Source of the DNA: Chytriomyces cf. hyalinus JEL632
Taxonomy: Eukaryota; Chytridiomycota; Chytridiomycetes; Chytridiales; Chytriomycetaceae
Assembly (NCBI GenBank): GCA_025435555.1
Contig: JAIWWG010000118.1
Coordinates: 1-64,000 of the forward strand
DNA: 64,000 nt
Direction: 5' to 3'
Shown here: in pieces, positions 1 to 9,553 of the stretch
Layout of the letters: every line of letters begins with the position of its first letter
Position numbering within the stretch: the first letter of the stretch is position 1
Notes under the pieces: generated by a model
Databases searched by the model: none
What the model was told of the DNA's origin: nothing
The model's input: only the letters and a program-made list of their open reading frames with translations
Made by a program: the position numbers and the translations under genes

Positions 1-2396
1 TGTCCACCATCGTGCCTTGAAAATAAGAGAATAAATTAATTGACGGAATGAACAAGATCATCTCACAGAAAGCATTACCAATCTTTTTAAGATCAGGTTT
101 AAGCACAGGTGTCAGGAACATTTCTCTGTTCTTGTCAAGAACGGCCAATTGACGGCATCCTCCAGGCCCAATCACCTGGTTCAAACCGATTTCAATCGCT
201 TCAGTTTGAAGCTTTAAGGGTGCTCCTCCATTCATGAGCCTTCCAGTGCTCAACTCAAACAAATAAATAGCTGTATCACGACATAGAATTGCGAGGTTAG
301 TAACGGTACGAGATGCCACAGATTAGCTTTGCAAACATTTCTCATCCGTTTTATCCTTGATGGCGAGAGTATCGTTTGCCAAACTGATTGACTGGGAAGT
401 AATGAAATCGGGTCGAAGTCCCGGGTACTTTGGACTGCAGACCAGGCGGCCTTCGTACGTAAAGACTTGGATGCCAGTCGAGTTGTCGACAAACAGAAAG
501 TAGCTGTCAAAAGCAATGCATTTGATAAGTGTTTACAATGAAGCTGGTTGGGAAATGCATCCTTACTCTGGACTTTGCTTGATGCAAATAACGCGTCCAT
601 TGTTGGACATGTCAATGATCACGGGAGTATTCCAGTTCTTTTCGCTGTAAATATAACATTGCGCATACGTGGCCACAATCAAATGACCAAATGAAAGCGA
701 CGCTTTCACGACGCGGTCTCGAAATTCTGCACTGTTCTCGTCAGAGCCTGCAAAAAGTGAGAAAAATCGCAAAATATACAATACCGAGGTTTTCCACAGC
801 ACCGTGAACAACTTCGTGAACTCGGATTTTCCTGTCATCCATCAATGTAACTTCGTAGTTTTTCCATTCGAGGCGCCTGTTGCCGTTGTCAGCAGTGGTC
901 CTCAGTCGGTTGAGGCAATATCAAGCGCCATTAATTCACCTGTCGATCACGTGCCCAAAAACAACGGCCCCATTCCCTCCAGCACATGCGACTTGAGTTC
1001 CATCGGGAGTCCATGCAATGTTGAAGATGGATCCGCATTCAGGTTTTTCAACTGCGTACGACCACTGGGGAAACGAAGAAATCAGCTGAAACTACTGATC
1101 GTCGACCTCTTTTTTTTTGAATCCGCGTACCCCAAGTTTATCGCAAACTCTCAGAGTGTTGAAAAGTCCAACTGCAAACATTTCGCCGGTTGGGTTCCAT
1201 GCCAGACTTGTCACAGGGTGATCATGAGGTGCGCTGGAGTAAATCTGACGTCCATAGGAATCCCACACCTGAACACAAACAAAAGTTGATGCCGACATTG
1301 AAAAAGGATGTGTAAGATACCTTGTAACGACAATCTTCACCACCCGAAATGATCAAATTTGTTGCCATGTTCCAGTCCACTTTTAAAATGACTTCATCGT
1401 GTGCTTTCCACTGTTTTTAGAAGTGATGTCAAGCAATGGTTTCGCGTTCATAATTCATGGCGCGTACAGATAATGGCTTGCTCGCTGGTTGAATGGGCTT
1501 CACGACCAGGTTTCTCCCGTTTGTGTACAGAATGCTATCATTGTCGGGCGACCAAGCAACCGAATAGATTGGGTATCCTGGCGTCATCCCAGCGCGTTTA
1601 GTCGGTGCCTTCGAAGCTTCCAAATCATTGATTGATGGACTTTTACCTGACGACACAAGCCCGGATCGCAGCATTCCAGTCCTGGACCAGATTTTCAGAT
1701 TCCCGTCTTCACCCGCTGATTTGCAAAATGTTCCGTAAGTTGCTTTTCCTGCGCGCCATTGTTTATAAATGGACGGTTACCAGTCACTAAAGCGGTTCCT
1801 TCGTAGTTCCATTTCACTGCAAGCACAGCTCCTTTATGCCCATCGACAATCTTTTCGACGCGACCTGCCTTGGAGCAAAGATACAGTTTGCCTGTTCGCA
1901 AACATCATCAAAAAAAGACAAACTCCCATCAAAACACTTTTTCAAAAAGAAACGTTTTTACCATCCGTTCCAGCCGCCGCATACGTCTCCGACGCCGCAT
2001 TCTGACCACGCCCAGGCGGCATCGGGAACCAATGAATATCGGTAATGTACACTGGCGTTGCGTTTAGTGCACCGGGATTCGAGCTTTTCGGATTCGAAAG
2101 GTCAAAGATTGTGCAGCTTGCTTGGCCAATGTAATCGCCGTCGCCGTTCCAGCGATGCATGCGTTGGTCGTCGCTGGTTTTTGGTAGCGGTTAAGTTGGC
2201 TATATTGTGAGGTTGATGTTGAGGATGTATCACCCGCATGAGAATAGTTCGTTATTGCCGGTCCATCCAACACAAGAAACAATGTCGCGATCTTTTTCAA
2301 AATTGGCATTGAGTTTGACTGCGCAAATTATTAGAGTTTTGCGAAAACAAATTGCTTACGACGCGAGTTGGAATCCTGATGCGTTTTGAGTCTCAT
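1..2396 (-). CDS. IFT80: IFT80, intraflagellar transport complex B WD40 protein (3' end beyond window)
   Basis: WD40 subunit of IFT-B, which carries cargo along the axoneme. The start at 2396 opens with MRLK, as in animal IFT80. The first exon is only 37 nt (2360-2396), followed by a 41-nt intron (2319-2359). Later exons carry segments typical of the family: [65 protein letters not shown] and [19 protein letters not shown]. All junctions I checked are GT-AG and keep frame, so the gene looks intact. The window ends inside the second beta-propeller, before the C-terminal helices. The gene implies a motile cilium in the life cycle. Confidence 0.93.
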
Positions 2397-2491
2397 GTTT
2401 TGATGTTGCGTTTGTCAGATAAAAAATATTCACATTTTATTTCAATTAAAAACACTATATTTCAACACTGCCAGCAGAGACCGATCGAATC

Positions 2492-3104
2492 TCAAAACAG
2501 AAATGCCAGAATCGCTGCGCTAATTTCAATCCACTGCATCCAGCCCATCCCAGCCGTCTCAGACATTTTCAAACGCGTCGCTGGAAACCCAGTAATGGAC
2601 GACTCCAAATCCAAACCCGGCGTTTGTTCAACATCCCCCATATCTCCTGACCCAACCACAAGGGCCCCAGAGGTTGGTGACGGAATTGGGAGCGTGAAGC
2701 TTCTTCCTTGCTCCAAATGCACGGTTGCCACCGTCTTTGGCGCTGTGGGTTGATCTCCTGGCACGCAAAATGGGAGGTAGTAGAGACTGCTGGCGGAGTT
2801 GTCCATGTATACACAGACGGGGCCGCTTCCGCGAACAGTTGATGTTGTGGCGCAGTCGTTGACGAATGTGATTACACCTGCATTTAAAGGCCCCCGTTTA
2901 ATCGCGATTGAAGTATTGTAGGTGATGCGAAATGGGGAAACCTTTGCTGCACTGGACAATCGAATCTTTGGCTGTCTGGTTGTTCCACGCGCACGCGTAA
3001 ATCAGATCCAGGTTACATGCGCTCCCCACGTCAAGTGAAAGGGGTGGTATGCCTTTTGAAAGTGTTGCAACTATGCTTGAGGTTAATGGCGGAGCAGTGC
3101 TCAT
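2492..3104 (-). CDS. Six-cysteine surface protein with GPI-type C-terminus (paralog A)
   Basis: Two exons, 2942-3104 and 2492-2877, with an intron at 2878-2941; 182 aa. A Ser/Thr-rich start leads into a module with six cysteines (ACNLDLIYAC, VQC, NDC, PVC, LPFC), then a Ser/Pro/Thr-rich stretch and a hydrophobic tail ending AAILAFLF, like a GPI-attachment signal. The module matches paralog B just upstream cysteine for cysteine. No classical signal peptide follows the chosen ATG, so a short upstream exon may be missing. The cysteine spacing faintly recalls small fungal chitin-binding modules, but I cannot assign a family. Confidence 0.7.
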
Positions 3105-3267
3105 GGAAGCGCGGTGTTTCTGTTTTTAATTGTAAGTGTTTTTTTTTCTTGCAAGCGGGTTCGTGGGAAGAGCGGACCCGCCGTCAGAGCCACAGTCCAC
3201 ACATGCACATTAATTCTAATGGATTTTTACTGCACCTCCCTTAAACCGGGCAATTTCATTCATTTGA

Positions 3268-3862
3268 TCAGAGCATGAAAATTCCTGCCAAGGCCATCAA
3301 ACCACCACTGACAAAATGTGACACACCACCGCTGCCAGGAGCAGCGGCCTTGTTTCCATTGGCATTGGCATTTGCGAGTGGCACAACGACTTGTTGTCCT
3401 GTGCTCAGAACAATGGTTGCGTTCTGCTTGATTCCCGTTGGCGCCTGGTTTTTTGGAGGCACAGAACCATCAGTCACGGAAATAGAAAACATAAAACATA
3501 AGGGGAGTTACCGGTCCATCAATGCAGTAAGGAAGGTACAAGTTCAAAGCCGCGTCTCCGTTCAGCTTATAGTCCCAGTACGCACAAAACACACCACTTC
3601 CGGGCACTGTGGCATCCACAGCACAGTCCGACACATACGTAATGATCCCGCTGCTGCACTGCACAATGATGTCTGCCTTCTTGATTGAACTGTATCCGCA
3701 AGTGTAGACGAGGTTGTACTTTGCGTCGCACTTGTCTCCCGGGACGCTGGAGATGGGTGGGAGGAACTTTGTGACGGCGGAGGAGGAGGTTGTAGATCCT
3801 CCCGCGGTAACGCTTGCGACTCCGGAGGATGTTGCGACTGGGGCGGCGGAGGAGGTGGACAT
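3268..3862 (-). CDS. Six-cysteine surface protein with GPI-type C-terminus (paralog B)
   Basis: Exons 3512-3862 and 3268-3444, intron 3445-3511; 175 aa. Residues 1-40 are Ser/Thr/Ala rich. The six-cysteine module follows (DKCDAKYNLVYTCGY, VQCSSGIITYVSDC, VFC, LPYC), then a spacer and a hydrophobic end (GGLMALAGIFML) fitting a GPI signal. Splicing at the stated sites joins CIDG to PAPTG, which aligns with CVPGDQPTA of paralog A and supports the intron. Same strand as A with about 160 bp between them: a tandem duplication. As in A, no secretion signal is visible at the N-terminus. Confidence 0.7.
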
Positions 3863-4054
3863 TTCTGATTGAGTGGTATTATTTTTGGGGTCACACCCAT
3901 GAAATTCATTGAATTTTTGTTGGTTGGGATGAGGTCTAGTTTTACTTTTTTAAACACAAAAAAAGAGGTCCGGACAGACAGACAGATTACGCGTCTAAGG
4001 AAGTATCTATCATAAGAGAAAATAAAAACAATGGGAAGATGGGGACATGCGTGG

Positions 4055-5026
4055 TCACTTCTTGTCAGCAGCAAGCCTCTCTGCCACCTTCACGCGCACC
4101 CAGTCTCTGTCAATTGGAATCTCGACCTTGTTCATCAAATTGCCCAGGAACCCGACATTCTTGCCGCGAATCGCAACAACACGGGGATACGAGCCCGCCA
4201 AGTCCACATGACCCATCAAATCCCTGCGCATAATCTCCGTCTCGACAATCGCTCCAATGTCGACAAAGAATGCTTCGGCTTTGCGAGTAAACTCATCGGC
4301 ACTGTCACTGTTATCGTTGTCGACTTTGGCAGTGACACTCTTCTTGCCGCCCTTTCTGTCACCAGATGAAATAACAACGCCGTGGCTGCTGCTCTCAACA
4401 TGGAAATCACGCTTCGGCACAATAATCTCCCACGCGACTCCATCAAATTGCTTTGCGTTCCGCATCTTGTTGAGCTCCGAATAAACAACGGCAGCGGGAA
4501 CTGTCACCGACACCAAGGTGACTGCGAGAAGCGGGAAAACAAACCCAAACATGATTGCAACTGTGAATGTGAGCACGGCCGCGATCGTCAACAACGTGGC
4601 GGCGGGGATCAGAAACGCCAAAAGCGATGGAAACACGATCGAAAGCAGTGCGGGAACAATCAAGAGCGCAAGGAATGCTTTTCCGAGAGTTGAAAAGAAG
4701 GCGCCTTTCGATTTGGGTTTTGGAGGTGGGTTGGAGTAAGAATATTCGGCGTTGGCTGTGGACTTGGCAACGGATGGTGGAAGAGGAGCGGCGGAGGACG
4801 CATTTTGGAGGAGTCTTCGAGTAAACATATTTGGAGTAGATGCGAGGGCAAAGACTGAAGCACTGTTTGTAGCCGAGGGTGTGAACTGCGAAAGCGTTGA
4901 GAAGCCACGAGGGATCTGAGCACTGATGCTGGAGCTTGCGATCGGTTTCATCTGCTGCATGAGAGAGGTAGTGGTGGATCGCAAGGGTGCAGATCGCACG
5001 GAGCGAGTGATGGCCGCCAGTCTCAT
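4055..5026 (-). CDS. Putative mitochondrial inner-membrane protein, family unknown
   Basis: Intronless, 323 aa. The N-terminus is rich in Arg, Ser and Thr and nearly free of acidic residues (MRLAAITRSVRSAPLRSTTT), as expected of a mitochondrial presequence. Residues about 110-185 form a long hydrophobic block, probably three or four close membrane spans (AFLALLIVPALLSIVFPSLL onward). A soluble C-terminal domain of about 130 residues follows, with charged patches and the ending VKVAERLAADKK. I do not recognise the family. It is transcribed away from the YciI-like gene; the two starts are 72 bp apart, so they probably share a promoter. Confidence 0.75.
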   Translation of the reverse strand: MRLAAITRSVRSAPLRSTTTSLMQQMKPIASSSISAQIPRGFSTLSQFTPSATNSASVFALASTPNMFTRRLLQNASSAAPLPPSVAKSTANAEYSYSNPPPKPKSKGAFFSTLGKAFLALLIVPALLSIVFPSLLAFLIPAATLLTIAAVLTFTVAIMFGFVFPLLAVTLVSVTVPAAVVYSELNKMRNAKQFDGVAWEIIVPKRDFHVESSSHGVVISSGDRKGGKKSVTAKVDNDNSDSADEFTRKAEAFFVDIGAIVETEIMRRDLMGHVDLAGSYPRVVAIRGKNVGFLGNLMNKVEIPIDRDWVRVKVAERLAADKK

Positions 5027-5098
5027 TGGGGGATTGGGCTGTTGAGGTATGAGGTGTCAATAAATTGATAAAAAAAACAAACGACACCCACGAATCGC

Positions 5099-5511
5099 AT
5101 GAACCGAGTCACGCCTCGTTTCTTCTCCACGACATGCAGGACCAGGCAGCAGTTTGTTCTCATTGCCAAAGACTACTCGGATGCAGAGGCCCTAGCTCGC
5201 CGCAATGCTGCACGAACTTTTCATCTCGACAGAGCAGCCGCTGCGAAAAAGAGTGGGCGCGTTTTAATGGGCGGAGCGACTCTGGATTCGAATGGGAACA
5301 TGAATGGATCTGTTCTTGTTCTGGACTTTGAGAGCATCGAAGACGCGGTGAGTGCTTCACTCACTCACTTTGAAAACAACGCATCTGTCTTAAAACTCAT
5401 AACTCCACACTGCTACAGCGCAAGTGGGTTGCCGACGATGTGTACGTGACAGGGAAAGTGTGGGAAACGGTGGATTTGACGCCGTTTCGAATGGCGCCAC
5501 TGCCAAAATAA
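5099..5511 (+). CDS. YciI/YCII-related domain protein, probably mitochondrial
   Basis: Exons 5099-5347 and 5419-5511, intron 5348-5418; 113 aa. After a presequence-like MNRVTPRFFSTTCRTRQQ the YCII fold is clear: FVLIAKDYSDAEALARRNAA, then AARTFHLDRA, GRVLMGGATLD, GSVLVLDFESIEDA, and after the intron WVADDVYVTGKVWETVDLTPF. This ferredoxin-like family includes small enzymes such as dehydrochlorinases, but most fungal members have no known reaction. It is divergent from the mitochondrial membrane gene at 5026. Confidence 0.85.
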
Positions 5512-5587
5512 AACACATAAAGAAAAAGGCAATGCGGGCAAAGTGTACAACAGATGAAGCAAAAATAAGATGCGTTTATTTTCGTTT

Positions 5588-5902
5588 TTATTCGAGTTGG
5601 ATGCGGATTTGAATGCTGTCAATATCGCTTGTGCGCAGTGTTGTGAGTGGGTATGTGCCGATGGGAGTTTTGAGCGACGATACGTTGCAGTGCGCCCCAA
5701 TTGCGTCCGTGCCAGTGAGGATGCCATGTACTGCTGTTCTGTTGGAGAGACAGAGTCAGCGAGTGTTGATATATACGCAAAGCAGTGCTCAAGCAACCAA
5801 CCCCTTGTGCATGTGAAACACGGCGTCTGGCTTCTTTTCGGACACTGCGAGCCAGAAGCGCAGCGAGTCTTCCTTGAGACGAGCTCTCGTCTCTGTCTCC
5901 AT
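5588..5902 (-). CDS. GEMIN7: GEMIN7-like SMN-complex protein
   Basis: Two small exons, 5802-5902 and 5588-5738, intron 5739-5801; 83 aa. The exon-1 product (LRFWLAVSEKKPDAVFHMHK) and the exon-2 product (TAVHGILTGTDAIGAHCNVS, SLKTPIGTYPLTTLRTSDID) together match the Sm-like fold of Gemin7, including the family's central SxLxTPIG stretch and the S/T-D-I ending. In animals Gemin7 pairs with Gemin6 in the SMN complex that loads Sm rings on snRNA. The family is absent from the common model yeasts, and the gene is short enough to escape gene finders. Assignment rests on motif and length; a profile search would confirm it. Confidence 0.72.
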
Positions 5903-5974
5903 TTTGAGTATTTGTCACCTAAGATTTTTGTATTGCACTCAACCAGAAGACATCAACAATCGTGAAAGTACGGG

Positions 5975-6262
5975 TTACAGCTCCAACAGTGCATGAGGAA
6001 ACCCTTGACCAGGGTCCACATCAGATATATTGACATCATTATTCCAAATGCAACACGATTGGAACCACATCCAAACCAAACAAACACTTGCAAGCAGAAA
6101 AGTCCCCAGTCTTAAAAACCGCGCTGTTTGTGAGTTCAGTTTCCCATCAGCAGTGGGTCGAAAATCAACAATAATGTCATTGTTCATCTTCGGCTGGGCA
6201 TATTTTCCATTTGCCCTGAACCTATGCACAAACAAGTTCAATTCCCGAATGGAGTGAACCAT
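5975..6262 (-). CDS. Small single-pass membrane protein, unknown
   Basis: Open frame of 95 aa with an N-terminal half rich in Asn, Asp and Arg and one hydrophobic segment around residues 52-72 (RLGTFLLASVCLVWMWFQSC), then a polar tail ending GQGFPHALLEL. It lies between GEMIN7 (same strand, 72 bp away) and the transposon-rich stretch. No family recognised. It could be a real short membrane protein or a chance frame. Confidence 0.35.
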   Translation of the reverse strand: MVHSIRELNLFVHRFRANGKYAQPKMNNDIIVDFRPTADGKLNSQTARFLRLGTFLLASVCLVWMWFQSCCIWNNDVNISDVDPGQGFPHALLEL

Positions 6263-6362
6263 TCAGGAGTGTGCACCAACCTAAATAGACTTTTTTATTT
6301 CAAACAAATGAATTGAGAAGTTATTAATGCAATAAACTGTCAAGATGATAGAGAGGCTCTCG

Positions 6363-6960
6363 CCTCAGTTTAACTTGAGTGATTTGAACAACAGCTTTGA
6401 AAATTTGATAGTGATCATTTCAGTTTGATCGATAGAGTCCATTCAGAATGTGAAAGTCCTCCAGGTGTGCATTGACTGCTTTGTGTCTTGTACCCATCTG
6501 TTTCAGATTGTGATTATGATTTCTGATGTCAGCATCATGACCTTTTAGCTTGGTCATGATCTGGTCATCACCACAGTACACCTGATCAGCTGCCACCTTT
6601 TCATTGAGCCAAATGCCTCATCATCTAATTAGTGACGCACAGTCCAATCTCACGCAGAATTCCATGACAAACCATCTTGAGGTCTGGCCACAAGCCACAA
6701 GGAACTCCTCCATCTACCCAGACAATCTTGGAGCACCCAAGAGTTGTTGCCACCTGGTAACAGTAGCCAGCATGGCTGAACTTGTGACTGAAGAGGTTTG
6801 CATTGTGTGGACATATCTTGGCGACAAGGACATCAGTGCCATCAACATAGCAGGATGGTTACAGGGGAGACCAGTTCTTGAAACAGTCCTCAAAATGAAT
6901 CTGTGAAAAATTCGACAAGTAAAAATTTTCATCTCCAAAATTTGCAAAACTTTTTCAAAT
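6363..6960 (-). pseudogene. Decayed DDE transposase (DDE superfamily, fungal type)
   Basis: Read on the minus strand in shifting frames, this stretch gives the core of a DDE endonuclease. First comes VDGTDVLVAKICP (first catalytic Asp), then NLFSHKFSHAGYCYQVATTL, then IVWVDGGVPCGLWPDLKMV (second Asp). After stops and frame changes follow VYCGDDQIMTK and TRHKAVNAHLEDFHILNGLY, which aligns with the usual R-H-E-x-V-N helix but has Lys where family members carry the acid. The WY/FSHKF and WPDLK signatures are common in transposases of chytrids and other early fungi. Multiple stops show it is dead. It lies just outside the inverted-repeat unit at 7061-9553. Confidence 0.7.
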
Positions 6961-7060
6961 CACCTTGTCCATTTTTTGAAAGCAATCATCACTTTCACAC
7001 ACCAATTTGTTTCAGATGTACTGAATTTCGATGCAGCAGTCGACTCAGTTGGATAAACTT

Positions 7061-7200
7061 TGTTGCAGCTCCTGGTCAAGGTGGACCAGTGGTCTCCTCA
7101 TGTACTCAACATAAAGGAGAGCTCAAAATCTCTGGAATACATGAAGATGTGGGAAACAGGTGTTTGAGCACCTGCAGACCCCATGCGTAACAAAGACATG
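7061..7200 (+). repeat. Left arm of the inverted repeat
   Basis: Begins tgttgcagctcctggtcaag and ends caaagacatg. It pairs with 9411-9553. A shortened relative of the arm starts the second locus near 55842 (gtcaaggtggaccactggtt). Confidence 0.85.
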
Positions 7201-7809
7201 GAATCCATGCAACTTTTGTCAGAAATCCATCTCGATCCTACAACATAGAATAATAGAACGTGCTGATTTGGATGGGAGAAATGTCTGAACACTCAAGGTG
7301 GTCCGAAATCCTTAAGGAAGGTCTGAGGAACGGGTGGCTACATTCATCGGTGAATAAAATCAAGATAGATGTAGGAATCGATGCGTTTATCTAAGAGATC
7401 AAAACAAACAAAACAACATGTAACGTAACAAACTTAAATAAAAACCATCACTTGCCACTGTTGAATATCAGTCTCAAGTGATGGAGCACTATTTACTTCA
7501 ACAAAAGTTAATTCTCCCTGATTCATCTCTTATTCTCTACTGCAGATAAAGAAGAGTCACGCACCTCACCATTCCACCAACCTCAATACATATGGGCATG
7601 AATTATGACATTGAGTAGGGTAAACATCTAGTAGATACTATAACAAGGAATGAATACATGAATACTTGTATTCTATAAAGGGCGCACTAGATGACGATAG
7701 CGTATTCCACTCAGTGAATTCAACTATTCTTGCTCTGATCAAGCATAAAAATGGTTGGAAAGCAAATGTATGGACTATAGATGATTCTGGCTTAGTTGTT
7801 AAGGTTTGC

Positions 7810-8326
7810 GACCAAAGACCCACAGGTCACTGGTTCAACCCACACTGCTGTCAACTTCATGCAGCTTTCTTCTGATCTTTATAGAGAAATAAGCAGAAGA
7901 AGAAGAAATAGAAATCAACTTGGAAAAGTATTCTATTGCTACTTTTGTATGACTAATATGTCAAGCCAGTCAAGCAATTAATCAATAACCTTACCCAGTG
8001 TGGGGATATTAATTATAATTGACAAGCCTTAACTGTCAGCCAGTAATGAATGACTTATCAGCTTGAAAAACTGAATTGTCAGCACTAACTCACTTTTTCA
8101 GCAATTTCAAACTGCAAATGAAAAATGGATGATTTCATATCAAATCTCATTTGTAGAAATGAAATGACAAATGAAATAGAAAAAAGGGTGGCTCAAAAGT
8201 GAAACTGAAGAAAGCCCAATGAGATTTTATAGGAGCCAAAAATGTATATAAGGAGAGCTGTTTTGATGTGTTGTGATTCACCTTAAGATAATAAATATCA
8301 TCAAAGCCCAAGAAACCAAAACCTCA
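7810..8326 (+). repeat. 517-bp dispersed repeat, copy 1
   Basis: Matches 56632-57148 in the same orientation, same length, no indels, about a dozen substitutions (roughly 98% by eye, mostly transitions). Near its end are a TATA-like tatataagg (about 8246) and an aataaa signal (about 8289), and copy 2 reads TG...CA at its ends, all features of an LTR. Near its start is ggttcaaccc, similar to a tRNA B-box. No flanking target duplication was found, so solo LTR, SINE-like or MITE remain open. Confidence 0.85.
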
Positions 8327-9410
8327 CAATTTAGTAACATCCTGTAGATGTTAGCTCAATAGGCAGTCCAGAAGTTGTTGTAAACAGTGTCTGATTTTGA
8401 TTGAATTGGTATGCAGGCGATGGGGGCTGTCTAAAATTGAAAATATCATGTGAGGAATGGGAGAAATGAATTCAAAATATCAATCAAGAACTGACATTGC
8501 CCCATCAGGGTATAGTCAGATTCAAATCTGTTGGTACAAATGGTGGTGGCATGCTGTACGAGGGTTTGTGACTTGAGGACTAGGTGCTACAACAATGATT
8601 TTCGTCTAAGAAGATGTTTATTTGCCTTGTGGAAGCTCTACCAATTATACCCTTTGGAATAGAACATGAAAGAATCACTCATGGGTGGAAACTCATGGGT
8701 ATCTCCCTGGTTTTCTATTTTTTCACAGTAGAAATTATAAAGAACCAAGATGGAAATCCCCTGAACGTCCCCAAGGACTGTTGGGCCGTTACCAGTCCAA
8801 AAAGTTACAATTTGAATAAGAAACTATCCAACCAACGTCCAAAGTGCATATGACTGCATCCTTGGACCTCTGACAGGGCCTCTCCCACCTGGGTAGGGAG
8901 CCATGGGTCCAAGTGACGGTGTAGCGGTAAGCAGCGCTGCCTGCTGTCCATGTACGTTTCAGCATGTCAGTTGGACTGTGGTGTACTAACTTTGAACTTT
9001 GCTTATGCAAGATCTAGGTCCTCAAGTGCTGCCTATCCAGGCTCAAACCTTCGTTTCAACTACACAAGCTATATACTGGTGTGTTTCTGCCAAATGCTTG
9101 GTGTTGCAGGTAGTTTGGCTTGGTACTGTTGGTATTATCCAGAGTGATAGAGTCTGACACCTTATGACGACTTGGTGAGGGTATCATGTGATGGTGTGTT
9201 ATTGTGGTGGATTGTTTAAAGTCCCAACTTTGTGTAAATAAAGCTTTATTGGGTCTTGGCAGTATGCCTCACAACTTCTCATCCAGTGACCATAAATAGC
9301 CGTGGATGGCACGTGGGTGCTTGTAGGACTTGGCAGATGTGCCAGAGACCTGTGTGTGTGATCAACGGTGTGTTACCGCCGTCTATATTTACACGAAGTT
9401 ATATGTATTT

Positions 9411-9553
9411 CATGTCTTTGTTAAGTATGGGGTCTGCAGGTGCTCAAACACCTGTTTCCCACATCTTCATGCATTCCAGAGATTTTGAGCTCTCCTTTAT
9501 GTTGAGTACATGAGGAGACCGCTGGTCCACCTTGACCAGGATCCGCAACACCC
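9411..9553 (-). repeat. Right arm of the inverted repeat
   Basis: Reverse complement of 7061-7200, with its outer end at 9553 (tgttgcggatcctggtcaag on the minus strand). The spacer between the arms is about 2.2 kb. Confidence 0.85.

Larger units (their letters stand above)
7061..9553. mobile_element. 2.5-kb composite repeat unit bounded by about 140-bp inverted repeats
   Basis: Bases 7061-7200 reappear in reverse complement at 9411-9553 with only a few mismatches, in the terminal orientation of a DNA transposon. The interior has no recognisable open gene; it is AT rich and contains the 517-bp block at 7810-8326. A second, more diverged copy of the same segments in the same order lies at 55840-58040. 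I read the unit as a non-autonomous element (or two nested elements), possibly mobilised by a transposase like the relic next to it. Target-site duplications were not identifiable by eye. Confidence 0.65.

Noticed and set aside
4031-4693. Plus-strand frames rich in Arg/His/Cys
   Set aside because: Shadows of the intronless mitochondrial membrane gene on the minus strand.
7810-8326. Solo LTR of a known retrotransposon
   Set aside because: TATA, AATAAA and TG...CA in one copy are suggestive, but no 5-bp target duplication or primer-binding site is clear, so it is kept as an unclassified repeat.
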